Shown piece after piece: positions 47,873 to 60,740 of a stretch of DNA of 64,000 nucleotides. This DNA comes from Dipteris shenzhenensis. Its lineage: Eukaryota; Polypodiophyta; Polypodiopsida; Gleicheniales. Numbering within the stretch: the first letter of the stretch is position 1; each line of letters begins with the position of its first letter. Position numbers and translations under genes: made by a program. Under the pieces are notes generated by a model. The model was not told where the DNA came from. It saw nothing but the letters and a program-made list of their open reading frames with translations, and did not search any database. The stretch is taken from NCBI GenBank assembly GCA_047967505.1, contig CM106538.1, one strand, 5' to 3'.

Positions 47873-48416
47873 TATATGTATTTATATATATGTTGATGCA
47901 TATATGTATATATTGATGCATACAATTTTGATATATGGAGAAAATGGACATGAAAATCATCTAAATTGGCTCTTGTCGTTTGATTTGATATATGACATCA
48001 CCCCATTTGGATTTTGTAAGTCCAAAGATACGGGGTCCTACTTTTAGGACCTGAATGCTTGAAATAGGCAGCGCGTTAACGCGCTGCCTATTTCAAGCAT
48101 TTAGGGTTGCCAATGGGGTCCTACTTTTGAGGCCTAAATGCTTGAAATAGGCAGCGCGTTAACGCGCTGCTTATTTTAGGCATTTAGACCCTAAAAGTAG
48201 CACCCCGTATCTTTGGACTTGCATATCCAAATGGGGTCATGTCATATATCAAATCGAACACGGCAAGATCCAATTTAGATGGTTTTCATGTCCATTTTCT
48301 CCATCAACTAAAACTTTATTCATCAAATAATGTTGTTGATCAATTTTTGGCATACCCCCCCAAAATGTCTTACTTTTGATGTTTGTATGTATGTATGTAT
48401 GTATATATATGCATGT

Positions 48417-48463
<47 letters not shown>

Positions 48464-49954
48464 TATATATATATATGTATGTATGTATATATGTATATGT
48501 TGATGCATATATGTATATCTTGATGTATATATTGATGCATACAATTTTGATATATGGAGAAAATGGACATGAAAATCATCTTAATTGGCTCTTGCCATTT
48601 GATTTGATATATGACATGACCCCAATTGGATTTGTAAGTCCAAAGATACGGGGTCCTACTTTTAGGGCCTGAATGCCTGAAATAGGTAGCGCGTTAACGC
48701 GCTACCTATTTCATGCATTTAGGCCTCAAAAGTAGGACCCCATTGGTGTTGTGCCTATTTCAGGCATTCAGACCCTAAAAGTAACACCAATGGGGTCCTA
48801 CTTTTGAGGCCTAAATGCATGAAATAGGCAGCGCGTTAACGCGCTGCCTATTTCAGGCATTCAGACCCTAAAAGTAGCACCCCGTATCTTTGGACTTGCA
48901 TATCCGAATGGGGTCATGTCATATATCAAATCGAATGGCAAGATCCAATTTAGATGGTTTTCATGTCCATTTTCTCCATCAACTAAAACTAAATTTATCA
49001 AATAATGTTGTTTATCAATTTTTGGCATACCCCCCCCAAAATCAAGACCCCCATTGCAAAGAAAGGTAAGGAACACAAGTGCTTGTTCTTATGCTCATGA
49101 GACAACAAAATGCATGAAATAGGCAACCAATGGGGTCCTAATTTTGCTGTATGTATGTAAGTATGTATATATGTATGTATATACATACATATATATCTAT
49201 ATGTGTATATATATATGTGTGTGTGTGTGTGTATGTATGTACATATGTATATATATATATATATATATGTATATGTATATGTTGATGCATATATGTATAC
49301 ATTGATGCATACAATTTTGATATATGGAGAAAATGGACATGAAAACCATCTAAATTGGCTCTTGTCGTTCGATTTGATATATGACATGATCCCATTTGGT
49401 TTGTAAGTCCAAAGATATGGGGTCCTACTTTTAGGGCCTGAATGCCTAAAATAGGGCAGCACGTTAACGGCCTGAATGCCTAAAATAGGCAGCGCGTTAA
49501 CGCGCTGTCTATTTCATGCATTTAGGCCTCAAAACTAGGACCCCCGTTGGCAACACAATGGGGTCCTAGTTTTGAGGCCTAAATGCATGAAATAGACAGT
49601 GCGTTAACGCGCTGCCTATTTTAGGCATTCAGGCCCTAAAAGTAGTACCCTGTATCTTTGGACTTGCATATCCAAATGGGGTCATGTCATATATCAAATC
49701 AAACGGCAAGATCCAATTTAGATGGTTTTCATGTCCATTTTCTCCATCAACTAAAACTATATTCATCAAATAATGTTGTTGTTCAATTTTTGGCATACCT
49801 CCCCAAAATCAAGACCCCCATTGCAAAGAAAGGTAAAGAACGCAAGTGCTTGTTCTTATGCTCATGAGACAACAAAATGCATGACATGGGAAACCAATGG
49901 GGTCTTACTTTTGATTTTTGTATGTATGTATGTATGTATATATATGCATGTACA

Positions 49955-49990
<36 letters not shown>

Positions 49991-50563
49991 TATGTATGTA
50001 TGTATATGTTGATGCATATTTGTATATATTGATGTATATATTGATGCATACAATTTTTATATATGGAGAAAATGGACATGAAAATCATCTAAATTGACAT
50101 GACCCCATTTGGATTTGTAAGTCCAAAGATACGGGGTCCTACTTTTAGGGCCTGAATGCCTGAAATAGGCAGCGCTGCCTATTTCAGGCATTCAGGCCTC
50201 AAAAGTAGGACCCCATTGTGTTGCCAATGGGGTCCTACTTTTGAGGCCTAAATGCATGAAATAGGTAGTGCATGAATGCGCTGCCTATTTTAGGCATTCA
50301 GACCCTAAAAGTAGCACCCCGTATCTTTGGACTTGCATATCCGAATGGGGTCATGTCATATATCAAATTGAATGGCAAGATCCAATTTAGATGGTTTCAT
50401 GTCCATTTTCTCCATCAACTAAAACCATATTCATCAAATAATGTTGTTTATCAATTTTTGGCATACCCCCCCTAAAATCAAGATCTCCATTTTGCTGTAT
50501 GTATGTAAGTATGTATATATGTATGTATATACATACATATATATCTATATGTGTATATATATA

Positions 50564-50603
<40 letters not shown>

Positions 50604-51310
50604 TGTGTCTATACACACACACATGTATGTATGTATGTATCTATATATATATATATACATACATACATATGTATATATTGATGCATATATTGATGCATAT
50701 CTTGATGTATATATTTATGCATACAGTTTTGATTGATGGAGAAAATAGGCATGAAAACCATCTAAATTGGCTCTTGCTGTTCGATTTGATATAGGACATG
50801 ATCCCATTGGGATTTGTAAGTCCAAAGATACGGGGTCCTACTTTTAGGACCTAAATTCCTGAAATAGGTAGCTTGTCAATGTGCTGCCTATTTCATGCAT
50901 TTAGGCCTCAAAAGTAGGACCTCATTTGGTCCTACTTGGGGTCCTAATTTTGAGGCCTAAATGTATGAAATAGGCAGCGCATTGACGTGCTGCCTATTTT
51001 AGGCATTCAAGCCCTAAAAGTAAGACCCCGTATCTTTGGAATTACAAATCCAAATGGGGTCATGTCATACATCAAATCAAATGGCAAGAGCCAATTTAGA
51101 TGTTTTCATGCCTATTTTATCGATTTAATAAAACTATATGCATCAAATAATGTTGTTTATCAATTTTTGGCTTACACCCCCAAAATCAAGACCCCCATTG
51201 GAAAGAAAGGTAAGGAACACAAGTGCTTGTTCTTATGTTCAGGAGACATTAAAAAAGAGGCCTAGTAGCCCAAAAATGGCAGCGCATTAATGCGCTATCA
51301 TTTTTGGGTT
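46500..51310. repeat. Palindromic satellite-like array with embedded TATG/CATA microsatellites
   Basis: Seven units are marked by AAATAATGTTGTT near 46559, 47614, 48324, 49000, 49768, 50437 and 51144, spaced 0.67-1.06 kb. Each unit holds (i) a conserved spacer (CAAGACCCCCATTGC...), (ii) a variable TATG/CATA/TG microsatellite, and (iii) a long inverted repeat. The inverted-repeat arms carry ATGGAGAAAATGGACATG and its complement, then TACGGGGTCCTACTTTTAGG and its complement. Their centre is AGCGCGTTAACGCGCT, perfect at 47211, 48070, 48153, 48688, 48830 and 49491, with a variant at 49598. Open frames here only translate the microsatellites. It could be an array of foldback elements or a satellite. 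Confidence 0.9.
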
Positions 51311-51875
51311 GCCAGGTCTCTTTTTTTTTGTCTCACGAGCATACATATGGAGGTTATTATACAATATAACTAAGAAGTAGTATTGAAGTAGTTCTACAAT
51401 TTGGATGCATTAAGAGCATTCATATAGCAAGGAAGAATATTATAATTGAATACATTTTTTTTTTCAATACATATTGCTAGTGAGACTACCAAAAAGAGGC
51501 TCTACCCCTCATGATGTCTCATGAGGCTCTACCCCTCATGATTGCTTGATGCTTGGATTGCAGCTGGAAACGTTGCATGGGCAAAGCCACTATATGCCTC
51601 AAGTGTTGGAAATTGATGTATGGCTCAAGTGCTAGAATGTGCAAATCATGGCCAAAATCAAGACCCCTTAGAGATTCCATGAGGGCTATCCTTTTACTAC
51701 TACACACGTCACCTTTAGTCGAGGGCAGAACCATTCGTCATCATAGGCAGCAGGTTCATGGGACCCCATCCCATGATCCAAGGCATTATTCAAAGACAAA
51801 GTATTTCTGACCATTCCCAAATTGACTTTGCCAATTCCTAATCTGATTGATTTCATTTACTGGACTTGCAATGCT

Positions 51876-51992
51876 TGCAAAGCCCTTGCTTAAGCTTGAA
51901 TGAGCCTCTTGATTTTGGGGGTATAATGGCAAAAAATGGCTTAACACACCCAAAATCAAGAGGCTCATTCAAGCTTAAGCAAGGGCTTTGCA
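51876..51992. repeat. Perfect 44-bp inverted repeat (hairpin)
   Basis: Arms 51876-51919 and 51949-51992 are exact reverse complements around a 29-bp loop. The left arm starts TGCAAAGCCCTTGC. It follows the palindromic array and is near a related short palindrome (GCGCATTAATGCGC, about 51283). Confidence 0.93.
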
Positions 51993-53162
51993 GGTCTTGT
52001 TTTTGGGTGGCAAAAGCACGAAAAATGACAGCGCATTAAGGTGTTGCCATTCTTATGCTTCCCCCCTCCAAAAACAAGACCCCCAAGCTATTCATTGGAG
52101 ACACCAAAATGAGGAGAAGGATGATGTGAGGAGTAGAGGAGCTGGCCAATGAGGGGAGGGACAGCCTTGGAATTGCTAGCAATAAGCATAATGCAAGGAG
52201 GTGAGAAGGCAAAGAAGCAAGGAGGTGAGGAGGTGAGGAAGCAAGGAGGTGAGGAGGCAAGAGGCAGTCTTGAAGGGCAACAAGAGGGTGGAGGTGGCCG
52301 AAAGAGTAAGCAAGAAAGGGAGGGATGGAGATTGCTTGTAGGAAATGCTTGGATTAATGCTACAAATGCCATTTTTTTTTGTGTGTTTTGCAGCATGAAA
52401 TTTTTATGGCATTTTTCTTTCAAAAAATACAACATTGTTGTGATTAATTGCGCTACAAACAACTCAAGTCGTAAAGCACCATGGATTAGTACAACAATAT
52501 ACATCACAAATGGATGCATACACTCATATACATCACCGATGGATGCATACACTTATACTCACATCGATTTCCAATATTGTATTAGATGGACCCTTAGCAT
52601 ATATGTGTGCATAGAAGACCATTTCCTACATTGATCCCTGATTTCATAGTTAAATTATTCCCTTTCTCACATTCTAACATGTGAAGATTTAATGTACATG
52701 CATTATGGGCACATTATATTGCAGTTTATGACTAACTTTTTTTATGAATGCATGATACTTGTATATGGTCAAGGAAGGTATATTATCATTTTTGAATGAC
52801 AACATTACTCTATGCTCCATTTTATCCTATATTAGAAACTATGATCACTAGATATTACATAAATGTATTGCTCCATTATATCCTATACTAAAAACTATTT
52901 TGACCCAAATACATAATGCCAATTGAGGTTAGTACTCATGACAAGTGATGAAAACAATCCAATGGTATGAATGAGATCTTGTAAATTTTGGATATATAAT
53001 ATGGGTACTATGTTGATTGAGCTATTTTTCTAAGGAAATATTTTCAACTTAATTACTAAATACATACTTACAATGGTGACCTGATTCCCATCTATATGTA
53101 TAATCAAGTTTTACTTTGTGTTAAAAAAAAAGCTTTTGCATAAGGTTAAAATTCGAATAGTA

Positions 53163-53621
53163 TTTATATTTTTCTAAGACTACCCATTGAACTGGCTCCT
53201 ATCCTTATATTGAACATGATAATGTTCATAAAGATTTTATGAATACAAATAGATAGCATTGGCTCTCTTTTTAGTGGTTGGGAATGAACCCTAAAAGTAC
53301 CCTAAATTGACTATGTATTCCCTTATTTGTAGCATGGAAGTGATCATGGCAGAGTGGCATAATCCCTATTTTGCTTTTTTCATAGGTTCTTTTTATATTT
53401 TTCTAAGACTACCCATTGAGCTGGCTCCTATCCTTATATTGAACATGATAATGTTCATAAAGATTTTATGAATACAAATAGATAGCATTGGCTCTCTTTT
53501 TAGTGGTTGGGAATGAACCTTAAAAGTACCCTAAAATGACTATGTATTCCCTTATTTGTAGCATGGAAGTGATCATGGCAGAGTGGCATAATCCCTATTT
53601 TGCTTTTTTCATAGGTTCTTT
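53163..53621. repeat. 229-bp tandem duplication
   Basis: TTTCTAAGACTACCC starts at 53171 and 53400. The copies are nearly identical, to CATAGGTTCTTTT. Confidence 0.93.
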
Positions 53622-54028
53622 TGCTACTCATGGTTGGTGGATACACCACGGCATAGATCCGAATAGATATTTGGTTTTTTTTTTCAACTTGCTTGACTAG
53701 ACTTTCCTTGATGATTGTTCGATTGTGCATGATGAGTAGTCACTGGCTTAATTGATGCATTAAGTGCAATGTTTTCCTTAAAGTTTTTCATACTACAGGA
53801 TGAAATAGAAGCTTGTTAACGCCTGGTGCATATTTTTCGTTAGATGCAATAGAATACTAGTTACAGAGTGTCTTTGCCAATTATTTCACTTGAATCATGG
53901 TCCTCTTATATTGAGTTTAACATAATAGTCTACAGGATACTGGATGAGCACTCAAATAGTGGTTAGATGCATTCATTTCTAGTTCCGATAGAACTAGCAA
54001 TTGATCCGATGTTTTTTGTTGATGTGAT

Positions 54029-54404
54029 GAATTGCATTACCTATAGCATATTGCAAAGTCTATGGAAGGCATTCAAATACATTTTCAAGCTTACAAATAA
54101 GCTCATTCCTCTTTAAACATTTTCCCATTTGGGGTTAGATTTGAAAGATAATGGGGTCCTTTCTCCAGTGACTAAAAACCGTTTTGTTAAATTGAACCCC
54201 CAAATTTCATTGTAAATGAATTGCATTACCTATAGCATATTGCAAAGTCCATGGAAGGCATTCAAATACATTTTCAAGCTTACAAATAAGCTCATTCCAT
54301 TTTAAACATTTTCCCATCTGGGGTTAGATTTGAAAGATAATGGGGTCCTCTCTCTAGTGACTAAAAACCGTTTGTTAAATTGAACCCCCAAATTTCATTG
54401 TCAA
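54029..54404. repeat. 189-bp tandem duplication
   Basis: GAATTGCATTACC starts at 54029 and 54218. The copies differ by a few substitutions and one or two indels. Confidence 0.92.
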
Positions 54405-54840
54405 TATAAAAATAAAACAAAATTATCACACCGTGCTTTTTCTTGTGTATTAAAGTTTCTAAGCTTTTAATATTAACTCTTCAAACAATGTACAACCGCC
54501 AAAGGATTTTACTTATTAGAAAATCCTAATCTACAAAGTACCTAATAGTAAAACTTGGCTCACCACAACCAATAACCAATTGTGGTGCTATGGAAATGCT
54601 TGGGCACATGTATGCTTTGTGTGAACAAGAGAGAGTGGCGACAATCCTCCCAAAAGGAGTTGGCTCCAGTTCGGTACATGCATTATGAACGGGGCCTACG
54701 TGAGCAAATGGATTTGAAAAAGAGGGTTGGGGAGGGGGCTTGGAAATGGTGGGCTTTGGGGATGAAGCCAACGAGGGAGATATCCGGGGGCGGGCGAGTG
54801 AAGCAAGAAAGGGGGGACGGGGGGAGCGAGAAGGGGGCGA

Positions 54841-54871
54841 CACGTGGCTGGAAGGGAAAAGGACACGTGGC
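54841..54871 (+). promoter_or_regulatory. Two G-boxes upstream of PRK
   Basis: CACGTGGC occurs at 54841-54848 and 54864-54871, 155-185 bp before the PRK start codon. G-boxes are bound by bZIP and bHLH factors and are typical of light-regulated photosynthesis genes, which fits PRK. Binding is inferred. Confidence 0.65.
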
Positions 54872-55025
54872 AAGAGAATAGCCGCCACACAAATGCAATC
54901 TCCTTGTGAGCCACGAACGCGCACACACTTTCACTTGACACTCTCTTTGTCTACTCTCTACTCTAACACTATTCTCCTTCCTCACACTTGTCCTTCCTTC
55001 TTCGTCTTCCCTTCCATCGCCGGCT

Positions 55026-56861
55026 ATGGCTTCCAAGCTCCTCTCCACCTCCCCCCTCCCCCTCCTCCGCTCTGACTTCCTCCCCTCCAACCCTCCCCCC
55101 CCCTCCCCCTCCCTCCCCTCCCTTCGCCCCCGCCTCTTCGTCTGCTTCTCCTCCGTCGAACGCCCCCTCGTCATCGGCCTCGCCGCTGACTCCGGCTGCG
55201 GTAAGAGTACCTTCATGCGTCGCCTCACCAGCGTCTTCGGTGGTGCCGCCTCCCCCCCCAAAGGTGGCAACCCCGACTCCAACACTCTCATCAGCGATAC
55301 CACCACCGTTATCTGCTTGGATGACTACCATTCGCTCGATCGGACCGGCCGAAAGCAGCAGGGCGTCACGGCCCTCGACCCGAAAGCCAACAACTTCGAC
55401 CTCATGTACGAGCAAGTGAAGGCCATCAAGGAAGGGAAGAGTATCGAGAAGCCCATCTACAATCACGTTACGGGCCTGCTCGATCCACCAGAAACCATCG
55501 TGCCTCCAAAAATTTTCGTCATAGAAGGACTCCATCCCATGTGAGTATCAGAGTGTTCCATTGATTCTAGCACTCGGTAACCATTATTCCTCATTGAGCT
55601 TCGAATGATTCTAGCACTCACGATCTATTATCACTCATGCGCCGGCCTGCTCGAACTCTGATCGTCTTTTGACGTCTGGTTTTCTGGGTGGTATGGTATC
55701 GCGTTGGGCAGTCCTCGATTTTGTTTCTCCCCTCAGTCCTTGTTTCCTCTTGAAGTTCCCCGTGCCTATCCTATTTGTCTGAAATCAACATATACTGTTG
55801 TTAAACTATCTTGTTTCATTTTCCCAGGTTTGATTCCAGAGTTCGAGAGCTTCTCGATTTCAGTATTTATCTCGACATTAGCGATGAAGTCAAATTCGCA
55901 TGGAAAATTCAGGTGAGCGAAAGTGGATGGATGTCTTAATTCGAAATTATTTTTGATCGACGATAGATTACGCTTAATTTGTGCACCCCTATATGTCGTC
56001 CACTTGGAGCACTTATTGTCTAGGCATTACTGGTTGTAGCGCGATATGGCTGAGAGGGGGCACAGCTTGGAGAGCATCAAGGCGAGCATTGCTGCGAGGA
56101 AGCCTGACTTCGATGCCTTCATAGGTGATTATGTTGTTTAATGGATCTTTTCTTCCAGAGATTTACGCCACCTAGGCGTTCCTTCATGCATTGGATGTAA
56201 CAATTGTTTGTGTCGAACGTTTCTAGATCCTCAGAAGCAGTATGCAGATGTGGTGATTCAAGTCCTACCCACGCAACTGATCCCTGATGATAACGAGGGA
56301 AAGATTCTACGGGTTCGCATGATAATGAAAGAGGGAGTGCCATACTTTGAGCCAGTTTATCTCTTCGATGAAGGGTCTACCATTTCCTGGATACCATGTG
56401 GCAGAAAATTGACGTGCTCGTATCCCGGCATTAAGTTTTTCTATGGCCCTGATGTCTACTATGATAACGAGGTACCTTGCACTCCGCCCATAGTTATTCC
56501 AGCAAGAACTTGGGCTTGAATATCATGCAGAAAAGTACTAATGTGTCTAGTGGTTTCATCGAGAGAATAATGTCTTATGACTTTGTGCCTATAATATATT
56601 TTGCTTTTACAGGTGTCTGTGGTGGAGATGGACGGACAGTTTGATAGACTAGACGAACTCATTTACGTTGAGAGTCATCTTAGCAACATCTCAACCAAGT
56701 TCTATGGTGAGATCACACAACAAATGTTGAAGCATGCTGATTTTCCTGGAAGTAACAATGGCACGGGTTTGTTCCAAACCATGGTAGGGCTGAAGATTAG
56801 GGACCTCTTTGAAAGAGTTCGAGCTAAGGAGGGTACTGCTTTGGAGTCAGCGAAGGCCTAA
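55026..56861 (+). CDS. PRK: Chloroplast phosphoribulokinase (five exons, intact)
   Basis: Phosphorylates ribulose 5-phosphate with ATP to ribulose 1,5-bisphosphate in the Calvin cycle, in the stroma. Exons: 55026-55540, 55828-55912, 56040-56124, 56227-56471, 56613-56861, all with GT...AG introns and matching phases, giving 392 residues (the usual length for plant precursors is about 390-410). A Ser/Pro-rich transit peptide covers about residues 1-40. The P-loop is GLAADSGCGKST. Thioredoxin-regulated cysteines are present: Cys58 (P-loop) and Cys97 (VICLDDYHS), 39 apart as Cys16/Cys55 in spinach, plus the C-terminal pair Cys286/Cys292 (IPCGRKLTC). This is the redox-switchable form that can join GAPDH/CP12 complexes. 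ATG 55026 is chosen because it begins the transit peptide. Exon 1 is very C-rich compared with the surroundings. No lesion found. Confidence 0.98.
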
Positions 56862-57805
56862 GCACCCCTCTAAGAAACTGCTCCTTTTCCAATTAGTCGA
56901 CAGTGAGCGCTTGAACACAGCCCGTAGCATCCTGTATAATTTTCAGATGCAGGCCTTTGATGCACTTCTCAATCTCAGATCATTTTGTACACTCCTATGT
57001 GTCTAGAGTACATCAATGTGCTCTCTGTGATTCTTTCCCTGGAAAATCAACAAAGAGAATACTTATCGTTGTACGAGTAAACTTGAGGCTCTTTTCCCTC
57101 ATGTGTAGACTACTCTGTTCAGCTTCCCATGATTGGCTTATCTTAGAGCCAGCCTGATAATGGCAGTCCAAGTTCTGGATATTATCTTTGAATGGCTGCA
57201 TTACAAACATCTATGGTTTAGAGATGTAATACTCTTAGCAATATCTTGCTCAGGTGGCCATTGCAACTCATGTTGTTCTTCACCGAATTTCAAGCACTTG
57301 GGTTCAACAAATAGTGAACTGTCTGTATAGGCATTACCTGTGTTGATTAAGAATTTTGGAGTATTCATCTGTAGAAGTCTGTGCATTAGTCAGCCAGTAA
57401 GGGCTTTGCCTATACCTCAAGTCATATATAACCCATTGCACTCAGTATGCAGTTGAATACAAACTTGTTTGAGTAGTAAGACGTTGTGATTGGAATAACA
57501 GAACATGATGGGAGTTGCGTTTAGAGAGTGTGTGCTTGTCCACTACTTGGTTCAATAAAACGGACAGTGCTGAGGCATTTCAGGTTGGAAAGAAGGGGAG
57601 TAGATATCAACTTGATTTTTTGAATGCATGCATATAATCATAAATGTATCTATTTCACAGTGGAGACTAGATTAGACGGAGAGAGAGAGAGAGAGAGAGA
57701 GAGGAATGGCAATTCTTGCTATATTGAAGTATTGTAGGTAGTGTAGGGCGCAAATATGAGTTCCTGAATTTGTAAATCCATGCTTACGATAACAATTGTA
57801 TCTAC

Positions 57806-57847
<42 letters not shown>

Positions 57848-58389
57848 ATGCTTACGATAACAAGTGTATCTACTGGAGAGAGAGAGAGAGAGAGAGAGAG
57901 AGGCCTTTAAAGTAGGAGGATCATTAGATAGTGTCAGTCACAAAAGGTAAAGTGCAAGAATATAATAGGAGCTGAGCAAGACAATTACAATTTTGCACAA
58001 TAACGGTTTTCAATGTTCATGATAATGAGAATCAAGCAATTTGTGAGCACAAAGTCGTTTAACTGATTCCAGGCAGAACTGCCCATATTGGCATCACTTG
58101 TGCTCATAGTTGTTGTAAATAAATACTTACAATTTCGGTTTAAATTTAGCGGTTGTCAATGTGCATGATATTGAGAATCAAACAATTTGTGAGCACAAAG
58201 TCGGTTAACGGATTTCAGGCAGAACTGCCCACATTGGCATCACTTGTGCTCATAGTTGTACTTACAATTTCGGTTTGGATTATTCGTATATGGGTCTGTG
58301 TATCAGTCACCTGCAGCTACTATGACCTCTGCCTGAACCTCAATTTGAATATCCCCCACTATGACTAATAATGGCCAATAGATCCAAAT
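56862..58389. other. PRK 3' flank with GA repeats and a local duplication
   Basis: Short (GA)n runs lie at about 57681-57702, 57811-57844 and 57877-57902, the last two within a duplicated block beginning CCATGCTTACGATAACAA. 58012-58140 and 58157-58280 are diverged copies of one segment (GAGAATCAAGCAATTTGTGA). No gene recognised. The PRK polyadenylation signal was not pinned down. Confidence 0.6.
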
Positions 58390-60740
58390 TCCAGGTTCAC
58401 TGCCCAAATGAGTGCCCAAGCGGAGGACAGTTTGTCTCTGCTCTTTTACAGGACTTTGAGGGATATCATTGGACCTCATCTCTTATCTGCCTTCCAAGAG
58501 GCCTTTGAGCTGGGATCTTTGAGGTTGAGCCTTTGTGTTTGGACTCATTTGTCTCATCCTGAATGGGAAGGTAGTTCTCAGAAACTAATGATCCGTTACT
58601 CTTCTTGGGACTACCTATAAGATGCTAGTGAAGACTTTGGCTTTGTACCTTAGATCCCTACTCCCAAGTATAATCAGAGCTACATAGATGGGCGTTGTTC
58701 AGGATCAGACTATCCTGGGCAATGTGTTTACTTTTTGGGAGGCTACATTGGGCACACGAGTGTCAATAGGATATTGCAGTCTTACTTCTCGATTTCGAGA
58801 AGATTTACAAAAGAGTTGGTTGGAGCTTCTTGGAGGGTACCATAAGGAGGTTGGTTTCAGTCGGCCCTAAGGAGGCAGTACCATGAAAAGACTTCCCTAT
58901 GTTCTCACTCGGCCAGTTAGATGGTATTGTGTGGAGGCAGAGGACCCGTGTTTCAGTTATCCAGCTCTATTTGTCAGGGCTATTCTCTTTTACCATATCT
59001 TTTGTTTTGATGAATGAGGCTAAGGGTTATTTTTTTAAGCTTCGAGTTGAGGCTATTCTCTTGAACCATATCTTTTTCTTTAATAGATGAGGCTAAGGGT
59101 TATTTTTTGTAAGGTAATAGTCAAGGCACTCTGGGGCTCTCTCCGAATTTAGGCAAGAGTAATAGTTATTGGATGCAAAGTTTGCAAATGACACATTAGT
59201 GATAGTCAAGATTTGAATAGCCTAACTATCACCATCTCTTCCATTGATAAGTTCTACCTAGCATCAGGAGGGTACTTGTCAATTGGAACAAATCAAAAGG
59301 TATTTGGATTGGTGCAGAGCAGGACACTCTAATAGGAGTTGATAGAGGCTTCATTTGGGTGCCCAGAGGCACCTCCACCATATATTTGGGATCTTAGATT
59401 GGTATTGGTGTGTCTCTTGCTCAATAATTTGCTCCTGCATTAGAGTGTATATGAAGGAAGCTAGGCCATAGGAGTACAACTACGCTTTCTTTGGTTGGTA
59501 GACACTCTCAATTAGGTGTTGTTGGCAACCCTGTGATGTGTAGTTTCTTGTTAGTTTTTTCATGGTGCTAGTATCAAGCATGTTAGGAGATTGCTCAAGA
59601 ATTTTCTGTGGAGGAGGGGGTGGACAGTAGAGTTAGAGTATCTTGGGACACTATCAACCTTCCCACCACACAAGGAGGGTTGGGGATCCCAGACCTTGAG
59701 CTTTAGGGCAGAGCGCTCCTGCTCAAGCTTTTAGTGAGAGGCTTGACTTCAGAGCACCTTGAGCTTTAGGGCAGAGCGCTCCTGCTCAAGCTTTTAGTGA
59801 GAGGCTTGACTTCAGAGCGCTCCTAATCAAGCTTGTAGTGAGAGGCTTGACTCTAGAGGATCAGCCTTGGAAGCAATTTATGCTGCATGGTATTCTACAG
59901 TGTGCTCGTAGGGCCGCTAGTCAGTGGTAAGGAAGGTTTTTCTCGGTGGATCACCATACTTAGCCTACTTCTCCAATAGTGAGAAGGGTTATTCAGATAT
60001 AGGATTGTTTTTGTCTGACTCTCATTCATGCAGTTCCTTCCATCAGAGAGGAGATAGCCAGTCAAGCACTTTTCCATAGCACCTTGGTACAGTATCAAGA
60101 TGTTACACTCGTTAGCGAGCTCACATCCCAATTGGCAAGATGGCATGCCCAGGGCTTAACTGGTGCTAGAGATTGGTTCAGGGGAGGTTAGGAGATCACC
60201 GAGGAGACTATCATGCATACATATGGTCAGAGAGGAGCCTAGATGGAGAATTTGGATATTTTAGGGCAGACATTTAGCAGAGTAGGACTGGGATTTGGGG
60301 GAGTGGTCTTGGCCAGCACCCACCTCTTCAGATCCTTTACCCTATTTTTAGTATTTGATGAGGACTAGATACAAGGTTTTGTAGAGAGATATTCACCATA
60401 TACCCACGATTGTCTAGCTATGGTAGTCAGAGGGGATTACTGATCAGCAAGGTTTAAAATCCATTTTTGGGGGGATCAATAGAGCTAAGAAAGTTTTAGG
60501 ATTTCTTTGGCTTACCATTCATAGGAGTGTTCTCGTGGGCTCATGGTTATAATAAATGGATAGACCTTCTCTTTGTATGAGATGTTAGATTGCATAAGAA
60601 TTCTACAAGCATTACTTATGGAGTTATCACTCTGCCAAGATGGTTTGGAATGGTGTTTTTAGATTCTTCTCTTATATCACATCCGAGCCTTTTATTATGA
60701 CATGGAGTACCTATATGGGGTAGAGGGTCTGGTGCTTTTG
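58390..60740 (+). mobile_element. L1-type LINE (non-LTR retrotransposon) remnant
   Basis: Plus strand, many stops. It starts in the RT with FYRTLRDIIGPHLLSAFQEAFELGSL (58450-58530), then VVQDQTILGNVFTFWEAT (near 58690). A decayed YADDT box reads FANDTLVIV (near 59178). Further on it reads GGLGIPDLEL (near 59680) and ends with a zf-RVT-like domain, FLWLTIHRSVLVGSW...MCRC...WNGVFRFF (near 60505-60660). The order matches plant L1-clade LINE ORF2. A 60-bp tandem duplication lies at about 59694-59815. The endonuclease part and tail were not found. Confidence 0.75.

Larger units (their letters stand above)
51311..54840. other. Intergenic DNA with hairpin, minisatellite and duplications
   Basis: No gene recognised. 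It contains a 44-bp perfect inverted repeat (51876-51992), an AAGGAGGTGAG-type minisatellite (about 52195-52265), and two local duplications (53163-53621 and 54029-54404). Confidence 0.5.

Noticed and set aside
46575-50794. Many long open frames rich in Tyr, Ile, His, Thr and Cys/Val
   Set aside because: They are translations of TATG, CATA and TG microsatellites on both strands and have no protein character.
54526-55535. Long minus-strand open frames opposite PRK exon 1
   Set aside because: The C-rich exon 1 and promoter leave few stops on the other strand. The plus-strand PRK reading explains the region.
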